Below, piece by piece: positions 23,673-33,660 of a DNA stretch of 64,000 bases. Numbering within the stretch: position 1 is the first letter of the stretch; each line of letters starts with the position of its first letter. Origin of the DNA: Zygaena filipendulae (taxonomy: Eukaryota; Arthropoda; Insecta; Lepidoptera; Zygaenidae); contig OU015674.1 in NCBI GenBank assembly GCA_907165275.2, forward strand, positions 2,108,001 to 2,172,000, read 5' to 3'. A program made the position numbers and the translations under genes. Below the pieces are notes generated by a model. It did no database searches. It was not told where the DNA came from and was given only the letters and a program-made list of their open reading frames with translations.

Positions 23673-26600
23673 AAATAGTAAAGAGAGCTGCTCTACCTTC
23701 ATATAGCTGAGCTGAGCGAATTTCAAATGGTCGTCGCACGCCATCCTAATATCAAATGGTACCTACGCATAATATCGCGTTTTCTTATACTTTGATAAGT
23801 GGTAATCACTCTTCATTATATAATATATAAGATACCTATTTGTAATTGTACTGCAGAGTTATACCTACTCATTATTTCATTATTGTAAGTGTTAATTATA
23901 AAATAAAAAGAAAACAGAGTGACAACCCTGAAAAATCGTTATAATATCATCTAGAAGACGCAAGACTCCTCTATCGGGACAATCTTTCAAAACCTATTAA
24001 CTCTAAAAGCCGTCCGGTCATTAAACCACCGTTTTTTTTCCTAAGCGTCCACGCTCCGAACAATTTTTCCTCCCTCCTTGGGACACTTTTCATAATTACT
24101 GCGACCCCTCAGCGCCCCCTACTGTCTCATAGTTATTACAAGATGTTACACTCGGAAAAATGCGAACTCGTTTTTTAATTTCTAACCTTGCCAACTTTTA
24201 TAATGAAAAAACTTGTGTAATTGAACTTGATATATACGTAGGTATATTAAATATTTAACTTCTCGCAGACGACTTTAAAAACTATAAAAAATAACACAGA
24301 CCTTCCAAATATATTATATATAATATAATGAGCGGCAACTATAAAGCATTCGAAAATACTTGTTAAACACCGCCTTTGTTCGGTTTAATATATCATTAAA
24401 AACGCTTAAAAACACAAAACGATATTGCTTGTTTTATATTTATGACAGGTACTGTCACTTCAGAAAACGCGACTTCGAATTGATGTAGTGTCGTCCCGAA
24501 GAATAAATAAAGAAAAACCAAAAAATTCAATACGGCTTTTAAGAAATGTAAAGATGTGAAAAAATAACACCGAACGAGAGAACACGTGTTCCACGAACGT
24601 ACAGCGGACGTCAAAATCGTCTCAATTTCTTAACGAAAAAACAATCGAGATTTGAATTTTAAATTGGATCGCGGTCATTTTGAGTGCATTTTTTTCGGCG
24701 GGCAATAAATCTCTTTGCAATAACGATAAATTCATTGGGATCGGATCGACATGCAAATGTTGAGTTTTTTTCGACAATGTTGTGTATCAAGTACTTTTGT
24801 TTCGGACTATGAAATGCACGGAGAGGGTTTTGATTGAAGTCAGTTTTGTAGTTCCTGTTGTTTGGTATAAAGTTTAAATTTACTTTGATGACTGAAACAT
24901 CGCTGGTGATAAATGTTTAAGAAAGAATAGAAATAGTAAAAGAATTCCAGGTTTATTAGAAACAGCTTATTACATCTAAGATAACTTCAATTTCTTACGG
25001 AAGTTAGAATGAAACTAACGCTCTAATGTTGTCAAATTATAAAGACCTGGGTCTGTGCTTATATCCTTAATACTTTATACTCGTTGGCACGTCTTTAATG
25101 GTCATGTAACTTCTGAACGACTTGACGAATAAGGTCATATTCACACAGTACCTACATTTGTTTGTCCTGAAATTTACGCAAAAGTTTTTTCCTTATTGTT
25201 TGGTTCATTATGCTGGTGGCATTAGGCATGCCTAGGAACAAATATTTTGCAAAAAGGACCATTAAATGTTATTGAGATTGTTAGCTACTTCGTTCTTGTA
25301 TCGGACTCTGTGACTCTACATTGCCTAATCATCGTTTGATATTGGAATGTAGGTATCGCAAATTTAAATCAAAAGTGCTTTGGATTAATTAGGTAATTAA
25401 ATCGAGAAGTTATATTTCTATCCCACATAATATAGTCTCGTTAAAGTCACAATAAATATTCTAGCGTCCAGTTACCTCAAGTATATTTTTTAATATTAGC
25501 GTCGATTTACGATTTGAAACTACAGATTGTGTTTTCTTAAAAAAAATTCCTCAAAACTCATAGAAGGGAATGAAATCAGCTCAAAACTAAAATAAAAACT
25601 GTTACTGGTAAACTTAAAGTTCGTATATGGCACCGTAAAATACTCAAAGCTCACTTTTAACCTTTTATCAACTCAAAAATAAACCAAAAACTCTACACTA
25701 CTCTACTCATCTCTATGTCAATTCAACGTCAACAAAAGATCAAGTACACTCCCCGACGTACAAAACACAAAGAGAGCACACTTTTTATTTTCGCCGAATG
25801 TACTTTTCCGTTCCGCGTCCAACATGAGAAGTGCGGGTTTAACTTTTTAAATGTTTCTCTTTTCGTTTTTTTTTTTCTTTTTTCGCTAACGTTTTCTTTT
25901 TTTTTTTTCAACCAAGCGCCTGAACGTTTGCATTTCACATTGTTCCGACTTATACATATGATGTTCGCCAAAGATTTACGATTATTTTGTTTATAAAGAG
26001 ATACCTACTTGTTACTTTTAAAGCCAAAAGTTCTTTCTCGTAGAAGATAATATGATTATCATGGATATTTGCATTAGCAAAAAAAAAAAAAAAACAACAA
26101 ACTGAAATAAAATAAATTAAATAGAACAATATAAATGTAATTTTTTTATCAATAAAATTTTTACGTAGGTACTTAATTAAAATCTATTTGAGAGTTGACT
26201 TTTAGGGAAAAATTTAAGACTTTCTACAGCTTTTCTTAATTTTCATGGACACTTTGTTACCCCTTCAATTTGATATGCTAAGGCTACAAATTTGGCTAAT
26301 CCTTTTAAAAATAAATTTAAAAATTTGTCATCCTAAGGCTACAAATTTAAGAAAAAAAGTATTTTTTACGGTTCCCAGGATGATAATAAGAAATTACCTA
26401 GGTAAGCACACTAGTGTCGAATAGACCCCAACGTGTTATTATTTTAGTTAGTTATTAACATGTATATTATTGTTACAAATGTTGTAGGTATTATATTAGG
26501 TATGTATGTATGTAGAGTAACTTACAAAACGCAGATACCCAATAAACTCGAGTACTTCCTGGGGCATACGCCACCTTGTCCGCAGATGGTTAGTACTTTT

Positions 26601-27298
26601 GCTTCGGTCGACAAGAAAAAAAAAATCAAAAATGCGCGGTAATCTCGATTAAAAAAATCGTTGAGACGCCCGCGGCGCTTATCGTTGCCAGCATTTTTAT
26701 TATCTTGATCGATTCTATGCGAAAATGTTACATTTACCTAGTAATGAATATGCAAAGAGGCTATACCTAGATCGACTTGAGATATCTATTTTATAAGTTC
26801 CTGTTGTGTAAAAATGCAGGCCCTATCTGGCTTTGGAAGCGTTCCCTTCGCCTCCTGCGGCTAGTAGGGACGATAACATCTATTCGATGTTTAAAAAACA
26901 AATTATTTACACCACAGATAATGTTACGTGTGAAATATACAAAAAGACCGCAGGACGCTCGTTTCTAAAGGTAATAATATATTTAAAAATTAAAACACAC
27001 CTTAAAATACAAATAGTTACTATGAGTAATCGGTTTTTTGAACCAATACCCCAGTTTATTTGGGCGACGTGTTTTGGCGGTATTGGTACGTTCCGTCTCA
27101 AACTTAAATAAAATTTTTCTTTTTTTAGCGGATTCAAACCGCATAAAAAAAAAAAAAAAAATAGTTAAAAAAAAAACAAATTCTGAATTCAATATTCAGA
27201 ATTTGTGTTTCAGAATTTGGTTGACGAGCCAATACCGCCGCCGCACGTCCCCTACTCTTGGAAGATAACGATACGCATTGAAATAGGTGCCAACTCAC
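23673..27298. other. Giant intron segment next to exon C
   Basis: AT-rich. A Helitron-like body at about 25080-25200 resembles 38925-39115 (GTAACTTCTGAACGACTTG). A short direct repeat CTAAGGCTACAAATTT occurs twice at about 26279 and 26332. A splice-bounded plus-strand frame at 26820-26970 is treated as a candidate only. Confidence 0.35.
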
Positions 27299-27361
27299 TC
27301 GCTGCAGTGTCGACCAACACTCCTCCAGCGTCCGCTCGCTGATGCTCTGGCCAGACCTCGC
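27299..27361 (-). CDS. Small in-frame exon C (21 codons, upstream of the fingers)
   Basis: A 63-nt exon bounded by an acceptor ending CCCCAACAG and a near-perfect donor CGA|GTGAGT. It encodes 21 residues containing SISERTLEECWSTLQR. Phase 0 at both ends allows it to join directly to the zinc-finger exon, giving ...STLQR|IFMHKN. Codons are GC-rich and regular against the AT-rich surroundings, which supports coding. The peptide is charged and amphipathic and could form a short helix next to the fingers; no domain is recognised. Skipping it keeps the frame. Evidence is sequence-internal (splice sites, phase, composition) plus a vague recall of this motif in insect dati-like proteins. Confidence 0.75.
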
Positions 27362-29115
27362 CTGTTGGGGACACCGTGACTTTTGTTAGTTATTTGTTTG
27401 TAAATTTAAACATTATTTTTATATGATTAATTAGGAATTAGGAACTATTTCACTGAGTGCGTTTCTGAAGTAAATTTCTCTAGCCGCGACTGAGTGTTAA
27501 CTAAATACTTTGCATGACAAAAGCATGAAGGAAAGTATAATAATAATAATCAATTTCACTTCAACTGTGCATCCAAATTATACGCACTTATTTTTTTTTT
27601 TCAAAGTTCTATCTTTTATAATCGTTTCCATGTAGAGCACTAATGAATCAGATCTTAAATCAATTCATTACTTAGCGATTTTGATTTTGAAATTATTAGT
27701 TCTTTTGTTAGTTTCAATAAAAAACCTATATAAGTAAGCGTTTGGTTTTTTTTAGATATATACATATAGGTATAAGCAACATTATCCTTTGTACTCGTGT
27801 ATAAAACTCAATGGCTCTATTTTTCTTTATGACGATCGCTAAGCAACATTATTGCAATTTATAAAAAACAATGTATCTATACTAATATTATAAAGAACAA
27901 AATTTTGTGAGTTTGTGGGCTTGTGAGTTTGTGAGTTTGTGACGTTGTAGGGAGTAATCTCTAGATCTACTGAAGCAATTTTGAAAATTCTTTCACTTAT
28001 AGGGAGCTACAGTGATCCTGAGTGATATAGGGTACTTTTTATTCTGGAATTCCCGCGAGTACTCCGAAATTACAGCGAGTGAAACCGCGGGAGTCAGCTA
28101 GTTGGTACCTACATATTTGTAAATGAAAGTTTAAAATTGTGATGAGCTTTACCAAACTATTTGCTTATTTTTTTAAGGTCCGTAAAATTTTCATATTTGG
28201 GACAGTGCTTTTATTAAGTAGTAGAGCCGAAGCCAAGCCCTCTACATGTAGAGACCACGGTAGAGTAAACGCCAAGTCTCTCTATCTGAGAGTTTATCAA
28301 GGACATACCTATCGGTTAGTATACAGAAATGTACACAATTAGCATTTGTGCCATGTATTGATTTAAAAATTCATTTACTCAATAGGAAACCTATATACAA
28401 TTTTTAAATATTATGTATACGCATGGTAAAGCTCATACAATAACTATAAAAACTCGCTAGATCAAGTGTGAAAATGTAGAGTCGTAATATCTCTAATAAT
28501 TGTACACCTACCACAAATTTGTTTAAGCAAACTTTTTTGGTGTTCAAGCGATTCGTCTTAAAAAACCTGTTTGAAATTTATACCTACATATGGGTACCTA
28601 TATTTTTATAAGTGTATGTAGTTATTTCCATTTAATATACAGGTTTACTGGTAACTTGACGTTTTCCTGATATAAATCAACTAAAAGGAAATATTATTTT
28701 TAAAAAAGCAAATTGATAGATATAATATATTTAACGTACGAATATTTTTGGATTTGTTAAGCTAGGAACACTCAACAAATTATTATAAAACATATGAGGG
28801 TATACCGAATAATTGCCAATTATTTTTTTAAATAAATACAAAACCTAAATATCTCGAATTTCTTTCTTAAGTTTCAGCCATAGGTTTAAAAATAATATTG
28901 GCCCCTCTATCTCGTCGTGCCAGAAATACGTCAAGTTGCCAGTAATAAAGAGATACGTACAAAACTCTAGTGTAATTATGTATTGACAAGATTATTACAG
29001 AGAGTGAGTTCCTGTAGTAACGTCCAGGTCGAATGTACGTATACAGTGAAAAGAAAGAAATTGCTAAAGAAAAACAAATAATTACATCATTATTGAGGCT
29101 ATTCAGGAAATTTAC
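27362..29115. other. Intron between exons B and C
   Basis: 1754 bp. Contains one Helitron-like element (27876-28101) and a perfect 14-bp palindrome CTCTACATGTAGAG near 28240. No other coding segment recognised. Confidence 0.5.
27876..28101 (+). mobile_element. Helitron-like element, near-complete
   Basis: Starts TCTATACTAATATTATAAAG and ends with GAGTGAAACCGC, GGGAGTCAGCTAG then T. Closely related to 36875-37092. Confidence 0.7.
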
Positions 29116-29184
29116 CAATGCGAACGGCAACATTGCGTTGCGATCGCCGACCGGGGCTTCCCCTGGCGGCGACTGTTGCTGTGG
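29116..29184 (-). CDS. Small in-frame exon B (cassette, paralogous to exon A)
   Basis: A 69-nt exon following the acceptor TTTGCACGCAG and ending at donor TTG|GTAAAT. It encodes 23 residues: a Gln/Pro-rich start (PQQQSPPGE), a variable middle and a hydrophobic end, MLPFAL. Both ends are phase 0. The end motif PFAL, the Gln-rich start and the first seven intron bases GTAAATT match exon A about 630 bp upstream in the gene, so the two look like an ancient exon duplication. Internal CAG trinucleotides would also work as acceptors in the same frame, so the start could move by a few codons. No function is recognised; it lies in the linker between the N-terminal region and the fingers. Confidence 0.65.
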
Positions 29185-29814
29185 CTGCGTGCAAACAAAC
29201 AGGACCGATCAATTACCAATTTGTATATGCATAGTTAATACACAGGTAATGGGAAAAACCACGACTAAATTCGGATAAGTTATACCAACAAAATTGACTG
29301 GTGAGAAAATTAGTTTTTGTTACATTGTACACGGTTTGTTTTTATGGTTTTGATTGAGCAATCACCTACTGTTATGAAGCAATGGTCCAAAACAATATTT
29401 ACGATTTTAACAAGTATATATAAAGCAATTCGCCAAACAATAAATATCGAAGCGGTTTCAGCCAATTGTAATCATTATGGTATTCAGGAATAACAAAACT
29501 TACCCTTTGCCTTGAATGCGTCGTCATTCCGATTAGGCATTATTAAAAAAAAGTTAAAAACTAATCACTCGTGCACATGCTGTTTAGTAAACTTGAAAAA
29601 AGAATAATTACGGAACAAAATGAACGTTCGTAAAAACAAAATTGTTTTTTTTTTTTAGTAAAAATCAAAAGCGTAAATTGCGATCACCACGTTATTAGAA
29701 CGCGTGTAAAATTTTTGGTTAAAAAAAAAAGAAAAAAAGCCAAACACATGACGAACATTGATATGTTAAAATGTTATTTACATCGACTTTACTGAGTTGT
29801 GACAGTAAATTTAC

Positions 29815-29871
29815 CAGCGCAAACGGTACGAGGGACCTCTCGCTCATTGTGGAGTCGGCGGAGGGAGACTG
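29815..29871 (-). CDS. Small in-frame exon A (cassette, paralogous to exon B)
   Basis: A 57-nt exon encoding 19 residues, starting QSPSADST and ending SLVPFAL, with donor CTG|GTAAAT. The acceptor is the first CAG of a CAGCAG pair (NAGNAG type). It follows a long AG-free zone that includes a TCTCTCTCTTTC tract. Both ends are phase 0, so the exon can be included or skipped freely and fits after exon 1 (...LANEIQ). Serine-rich; no known domain. It is similar in plan to exon B (Gln/Ser/Pro start, PFAL end, same donor), suggesting they are alternative or tandemly used duplicates. Confidence 0.65.
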
Positions 29872-32141
29872 CTGTTGTTGTTGTCCCGTTCCAACGAGAG
29901 TGGCGGCGGCGTGAAAGAAAGAGAGAGAATAACTAATTTATTTTTTGTATTTAAATTATTTTATTTTGTTTTTTTTTTTGTCAGACATTTATTTTCGTCC
30001 TCTAGTAGAAAAAGGTGTGTAGTTTTAAAATGGCTAACTCTAAATTTTTGTTTATTAGTTTCTTAAATTACATAATGCATACCTTTGTGAATTATGGTTA
30101 ATTTATAAAAGTAATTGTTCTAAAAACGAAATTTTAGAACTAATAAATAATAATAATACTAACCCACTTCACAACACACAGATCTACTGTCTTCAAGTTT
30201 GTAACCATAGGTAAATATTCAGCTTTATTCAGTGCTTAATATTCGCAAAGAGCTTTTGAAAATTGGTGCATGTTTCGTTTAATGCTCCCTATATCTGTCA
30301 CACTACAAAATAAGAGGTAAAAAAAGATCTCTAAATGTAAATTTTGATTGCATGCCCTTGACTGTAACAGAATCGGCAAGAAAAATATTAATAAATCAAA
30401 TTTTAATTAACCATTACACGAAAAAACTCAACCACAAAAGCGCAACCACTTCTACGCGTTGAACCGTTAAATTTTTAAAATAAGGAACTAAAAAAAATCG
30501 ATGAATTCAAAAATTAGAACAGGATCCAAACCGGTTCCTTTGGTAGAAATTTTAGAATTAAAAAAAAAAACATGAATGTTGTAATGTGAACATATTCGTA
30601 GCAACAAATAACTGTCAACACCCCTCTATGAAACAAAGCGAGGCAAAGGAAATAAAAAATTAATAGAAAAAAAAAAAACAAATCACAATGAAGCCCTAAT
30701 CCTTCGCGCCGTGGGAAATGGACAAATGCAAGGTAGGTTAAACGAATCCAAAACTAATTTAAAACGTTACTGTATTTTTTGTAGACAGATATAGCTACTT
30801 ATAACTGTCTAGTGTCTATGCTTAAAAATTTTAATTACAAATTGTATTTTCTTCTTTCTACAAACAGATGACACTATAGACATTATTTTTAAGATTATAA
30901 CAGATTTCGGATATGAGATTTTTTTATCAGATATTAAACTTAACTATTTAATTTTGTATTAATATTTACTTATTGAGTGCCTAAAAGAAGTTTTAATTAT
31001 ATTTATAATAGATAGGTATATAGAATTAAAAATATTTTTCATGGATGTAAAATATTTAATTTACGTTTGACACGAAAGGGTTGAGATGGCGAACAAAAAA
31101 CAGTGAAACACAAGTTTGATTAGTGAAATTATTTCAAATTACAGGTAGCGGAAAGGGATGTCAAATATTAGTATGCATAATGGAAATATCGGTTAGCCGG
31201 CGACGTCCATAAAATAATCATAAGCCATATGGCTCTGAACAAACATTTGTGAACGCCAATGTAAAAAAAAAAACAAGGAAATCGAAAACCCCGCCGACAA
31301 GTTGATCACAAGCTAATACAGAAATAATAGAATTATCACAGATTATTGTAATTTAAATATCCCATTGTAATACCGGATGCGACATAAGGACAAAAACGAT
31401 TTAATAATAAGTTGTGACGCAAGACCCTTAACCCTTTCTTGTAACAACAAAAGCTTTACAATATGTTGCCTTTGCTCCTTTTATCTTTTTTTCTTGAAGG
31501 AAAGGGATCATTCAAATTTGGAACGAGTTTTGTGAGACTCTAAATTCTTGAGGTCAGTTTATTATCGCTCTTTATAGAAGCAACACGTAAGGTTAGTCTG
31601 TAAAGTTTTGAAATTGGTCAAAGCGCATTAAACAAATATATCCGAAGGTTTTAAGTTAGTAGGTACCTATTTCCAAAAATAAATTTGAATTTAAAACGTG
31701 TGTTAAGTTGAAAGTGCAGTGTCAATATTATACATACATTAATTACAATGACATTAAAACAAGAATATTTATTTAAACAAAGAAAGGATCAATACTTTTT
31801 AAAGGGTATTAAAATTATATACCTACACTTTTAATCAGGTCAATTTACACGCACTATTTAAAATGCATTTAAATTTAAAATTGACAAATTTTAAGGACAT
31901 AACATTGCCGACGGACTGTTAAATGAGGAAGTCACAGGTATTTTTTTTAGTATTACGAATTATTTGATAATGATATTGAGAGGTTTAGAAAGTTAAAAAT
32001 TACCATCAATAAATTAATTTTACGTACCAATTTTTTTAAACTAGTTATTGATAAAAAATTCTATAATTATATGAAAATATCGAAGGTCTAAAAAATCGAA
32101 GCATTAAAAAAACTATACAGTACTACTAGAATGGTACGCAC
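29872..32141. other. Intron between exon 1 and exon A
   Basis: 2270 bp, AT-rich. A SINE-end fragment lies at about 30160-30195 (CCACTTCACAACACACAGAT). 31140-31260 is a GC-richer, homeodomain-site-like stretch (ATGCATAAT). No further exon recognised. Confidence 0.45.
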
Positions 32142-32803
32142 CTGTATTTCATTGGCGAGTTTCTCAGCGATGATTTTGTGATCAGGAGTGGCGGGTGGCT
32201 GAGGCGTGGGGGGCGCCGGCCCGGGCTGGCCGTGGCCGTCGACGAGCGCCTCCTGGGATGGGGACGCGGGCCTGCTCCTGTTCCAGAAGTCCTGCATCTT
32301 GAACTGTCTCTGCGCTTCAGCAGCCTGCTGCAGCGCAGGGATGTGAAGCGACAGCGGTGCTGCGCGTAAGTCTAAAGCGCTCGCAGCAGCTGCGGCCTCG
32401 TTGTTCCCATCTGCCGCTGTCATTTTGAACGAGTTTTGCAGCCAGCTCGCCACGAAGCTGTCCTCCTCCTTCGGCGGCTCCAGGAGTCTGGAGTACGGCG
32501 GCGCGGCGCCCGCCTCGAAAGCGCCCTCGCCGCCGATCGGATCACTCTCGTCCCCTATTTTCGGTACTTTCGCCTCCCTCGGTGATTCCTCGTCTAACGC
32601 TTCGCTCTTCCGATACTCATGGAGGTCCCTGTACCTCTCCTGGAGCGCTAGGGATATGTTCTCATTGAAGTATTTCAACATGAATTCCAGTTTCGAACGT
32701 ATGGTCACAACGAAGTCATGCGATCTCTCGCCGCTCAATGGTTCGGTGCACTTGTGCTACGTTACGAACTGTCTTCTCCGCCACTGGGATATTTGTCGCT
32801 GAT
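32142..32803 (-). CDS. Exon 1: N-terminal acidic/Ala/Pro-rich region with 5' UTR
   Basis: Coding from the ATG at 32681 gives 180 residues in phase 0 to donor CAG|GTGCGT. The start MLKYFNENIS is followed by a charged segment (about residues 16-55), poly-Ala (96-100), a Gln-rich helix-like stretch (116-130), and a Pro-rich segment (152-166) ending ANEIQ. No folded domain is recognised; such regions usually serve activation, repression or cofactor binding. The right boundary is set by a good acceptor TTGTGTTGCAG at 32804. In the main frame a TAG at 32757-32759 prevents coding further upstream. The 18 or more codons before the chosen ATG also look protein-like (SHDFVVTIRSKLEF), so a non-ATG start or a cryptic acceptor at 32750/32756 is possible. 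Frames on the opposite strand here are antisense shadows. Confidence 0.75.
32705..32719 (-). promoter_or_regulatory. Minimal upstream ORF before the main start
   Basis: ATG ACT TCG TTG TGA (four residues, then stop) ends 23 nt before the proposed main ATG at 32681 and is in another frame. If transcripts include this stretch, it could modulate initiation. Both start contexts are weak. Confidence 0.35.
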
Positions 32804-33079
32804 CTGCAACACAAGACGTTGACTTTTAATATGCCGATTCCATTTGCGAACGTAAACACAAACGCGGCCTTCGCAAAACGCAAGACGTACCGAGGTTATC
32901 TTCGAACTTCGCACACAAATATCTTTGCGCTTTCTTTAATTTATTTAGGTAACGAATTTCTTTTTACAACGGCGGCGCTACCGTTACACTTTTGTTTTTA
33001 TGCTAATACTTATTTATCAACGAATCCGAATTTTATTTCGATTATGAAAAAAGAAAGAATTTTCTTTTTTTTTTAATTT

Positions 33080-33660
33080 TCAGCGGGGCGAACGATCGCG
33101 GCGACGGCGTCCCGGAAAATCTGTGCCGCGGTCCCACGCGGTGGAAAGCGGAAGCGAGACCTCCTTGAGACGCGGGCGGGCGACGACTAACTTCTTGGTG
33201 GAAAACTTGAGCGCCGCGACGCTTTCTTGCGGGGTGGGGCGGACGCGCGCGCCAGCCGAAGACGCCGCGCCAACTAGCAAGACGCGGCGCCGCCCCCGCC
33301 GCCTTAGACGGCGTCAAGAACATCCCCACCGGGCGCCGGGCGCACGCGCCCCGCGTTTTTTCCGCGGAAAAATGCGTCCGGTCAAGGAAAAGACGCCGCG
33401 GCCGGCGGACGACCGCTGGCCGTGTGAGGCGGCCGGCCGCGCCCCGCGCCGCGCCGCACCCCCGCGCGCGCCCGCCGGACACTCGGCCGGCGGTCGCCGA
33501 AAAACGCGCGACGGACCGCTCGGACCGCGGCCGATATAAGAACTATCGGAAGGGCGCGAAGGACGCCGCGAGACGGGGTGGTCGCCCCTCTCGCTCGCCC
33601 GACCCCGTGCCTAGCCCACCCCGACGCGTTAGAGCGGGACGAGTAGCGCTACACCGATTT
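33080..33660 (-). promoter_or_regulatory. CpG-rich island upstream of exon 1 (candidate promoter/5' leader)
   Basis: About 580 bp packed with CG dinucleotides (runs such as GCGCGCCCGCC) in an otherwise AT-rich window. It starts abruptly at the oligo-T tract near 33060-33082 and fades after 33660. It lies about 280 bp upstream of exon 1, where a promoter or non-coding first exon would be expected. A GATATAAG box at 33533-33540 faces the plus strand, so divergent transcription is possible. Open frames here (Arg/Pro/Ala-rich on both strands) reflect composition, not coding. No defined transcription start can be placed. Confidence 0.5.

Larger units (their letters stand above)
894..32803 (-). other. 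Gene span: C2H2 zinc-finger transcription factor (partial, 3' part outside window)
   Basis: Minus-strand gene assembled from five exons with consensus splice sites and compatible phases: 32142-32803, 29815-29871, 29116-29184, 27299-27361 and 894-1113. Donors are GTGCGT, GTAAAT, GTAAAT, GTGAGT and GTGCGT. Every internal join is phase 0. The product carries an acidic, Pro-rich N-terminal part, short linker peptides and tandem C2H2 fingers, and is expected to be a nuclear DNA-binding regulator. The finger exon resembles Drosophila dati (CG2052) as recalled, within the rotund/squeeze/LIN-29-type group; this assignment is from memory and not verified. The last intron runs off the left edge at 893. 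The first exon(s) and promoter are not fixed: candidates are the CpG island at 33.1-33.7 kb and the GC-rich stretch at 49.0-49.5 kb. Confidence 0.75.

Noticed and set aside
28139..28342. Plus-strand 67-codon frame with a hydrophobic start resembling a signal peptide
   Set aside because: No donor/acceptor support, no recognisable mature peptide, in an AT-rich intron beside a Helitron; hydrophobic codons are expected from T-rich DNA.
32178..33076. Plus-strand frames opposite exon 1 (up to 133 codons)
   Set aside because: Antisense of the coding exon; no splice or start support, and the minus strand has the sensible codon pattern.
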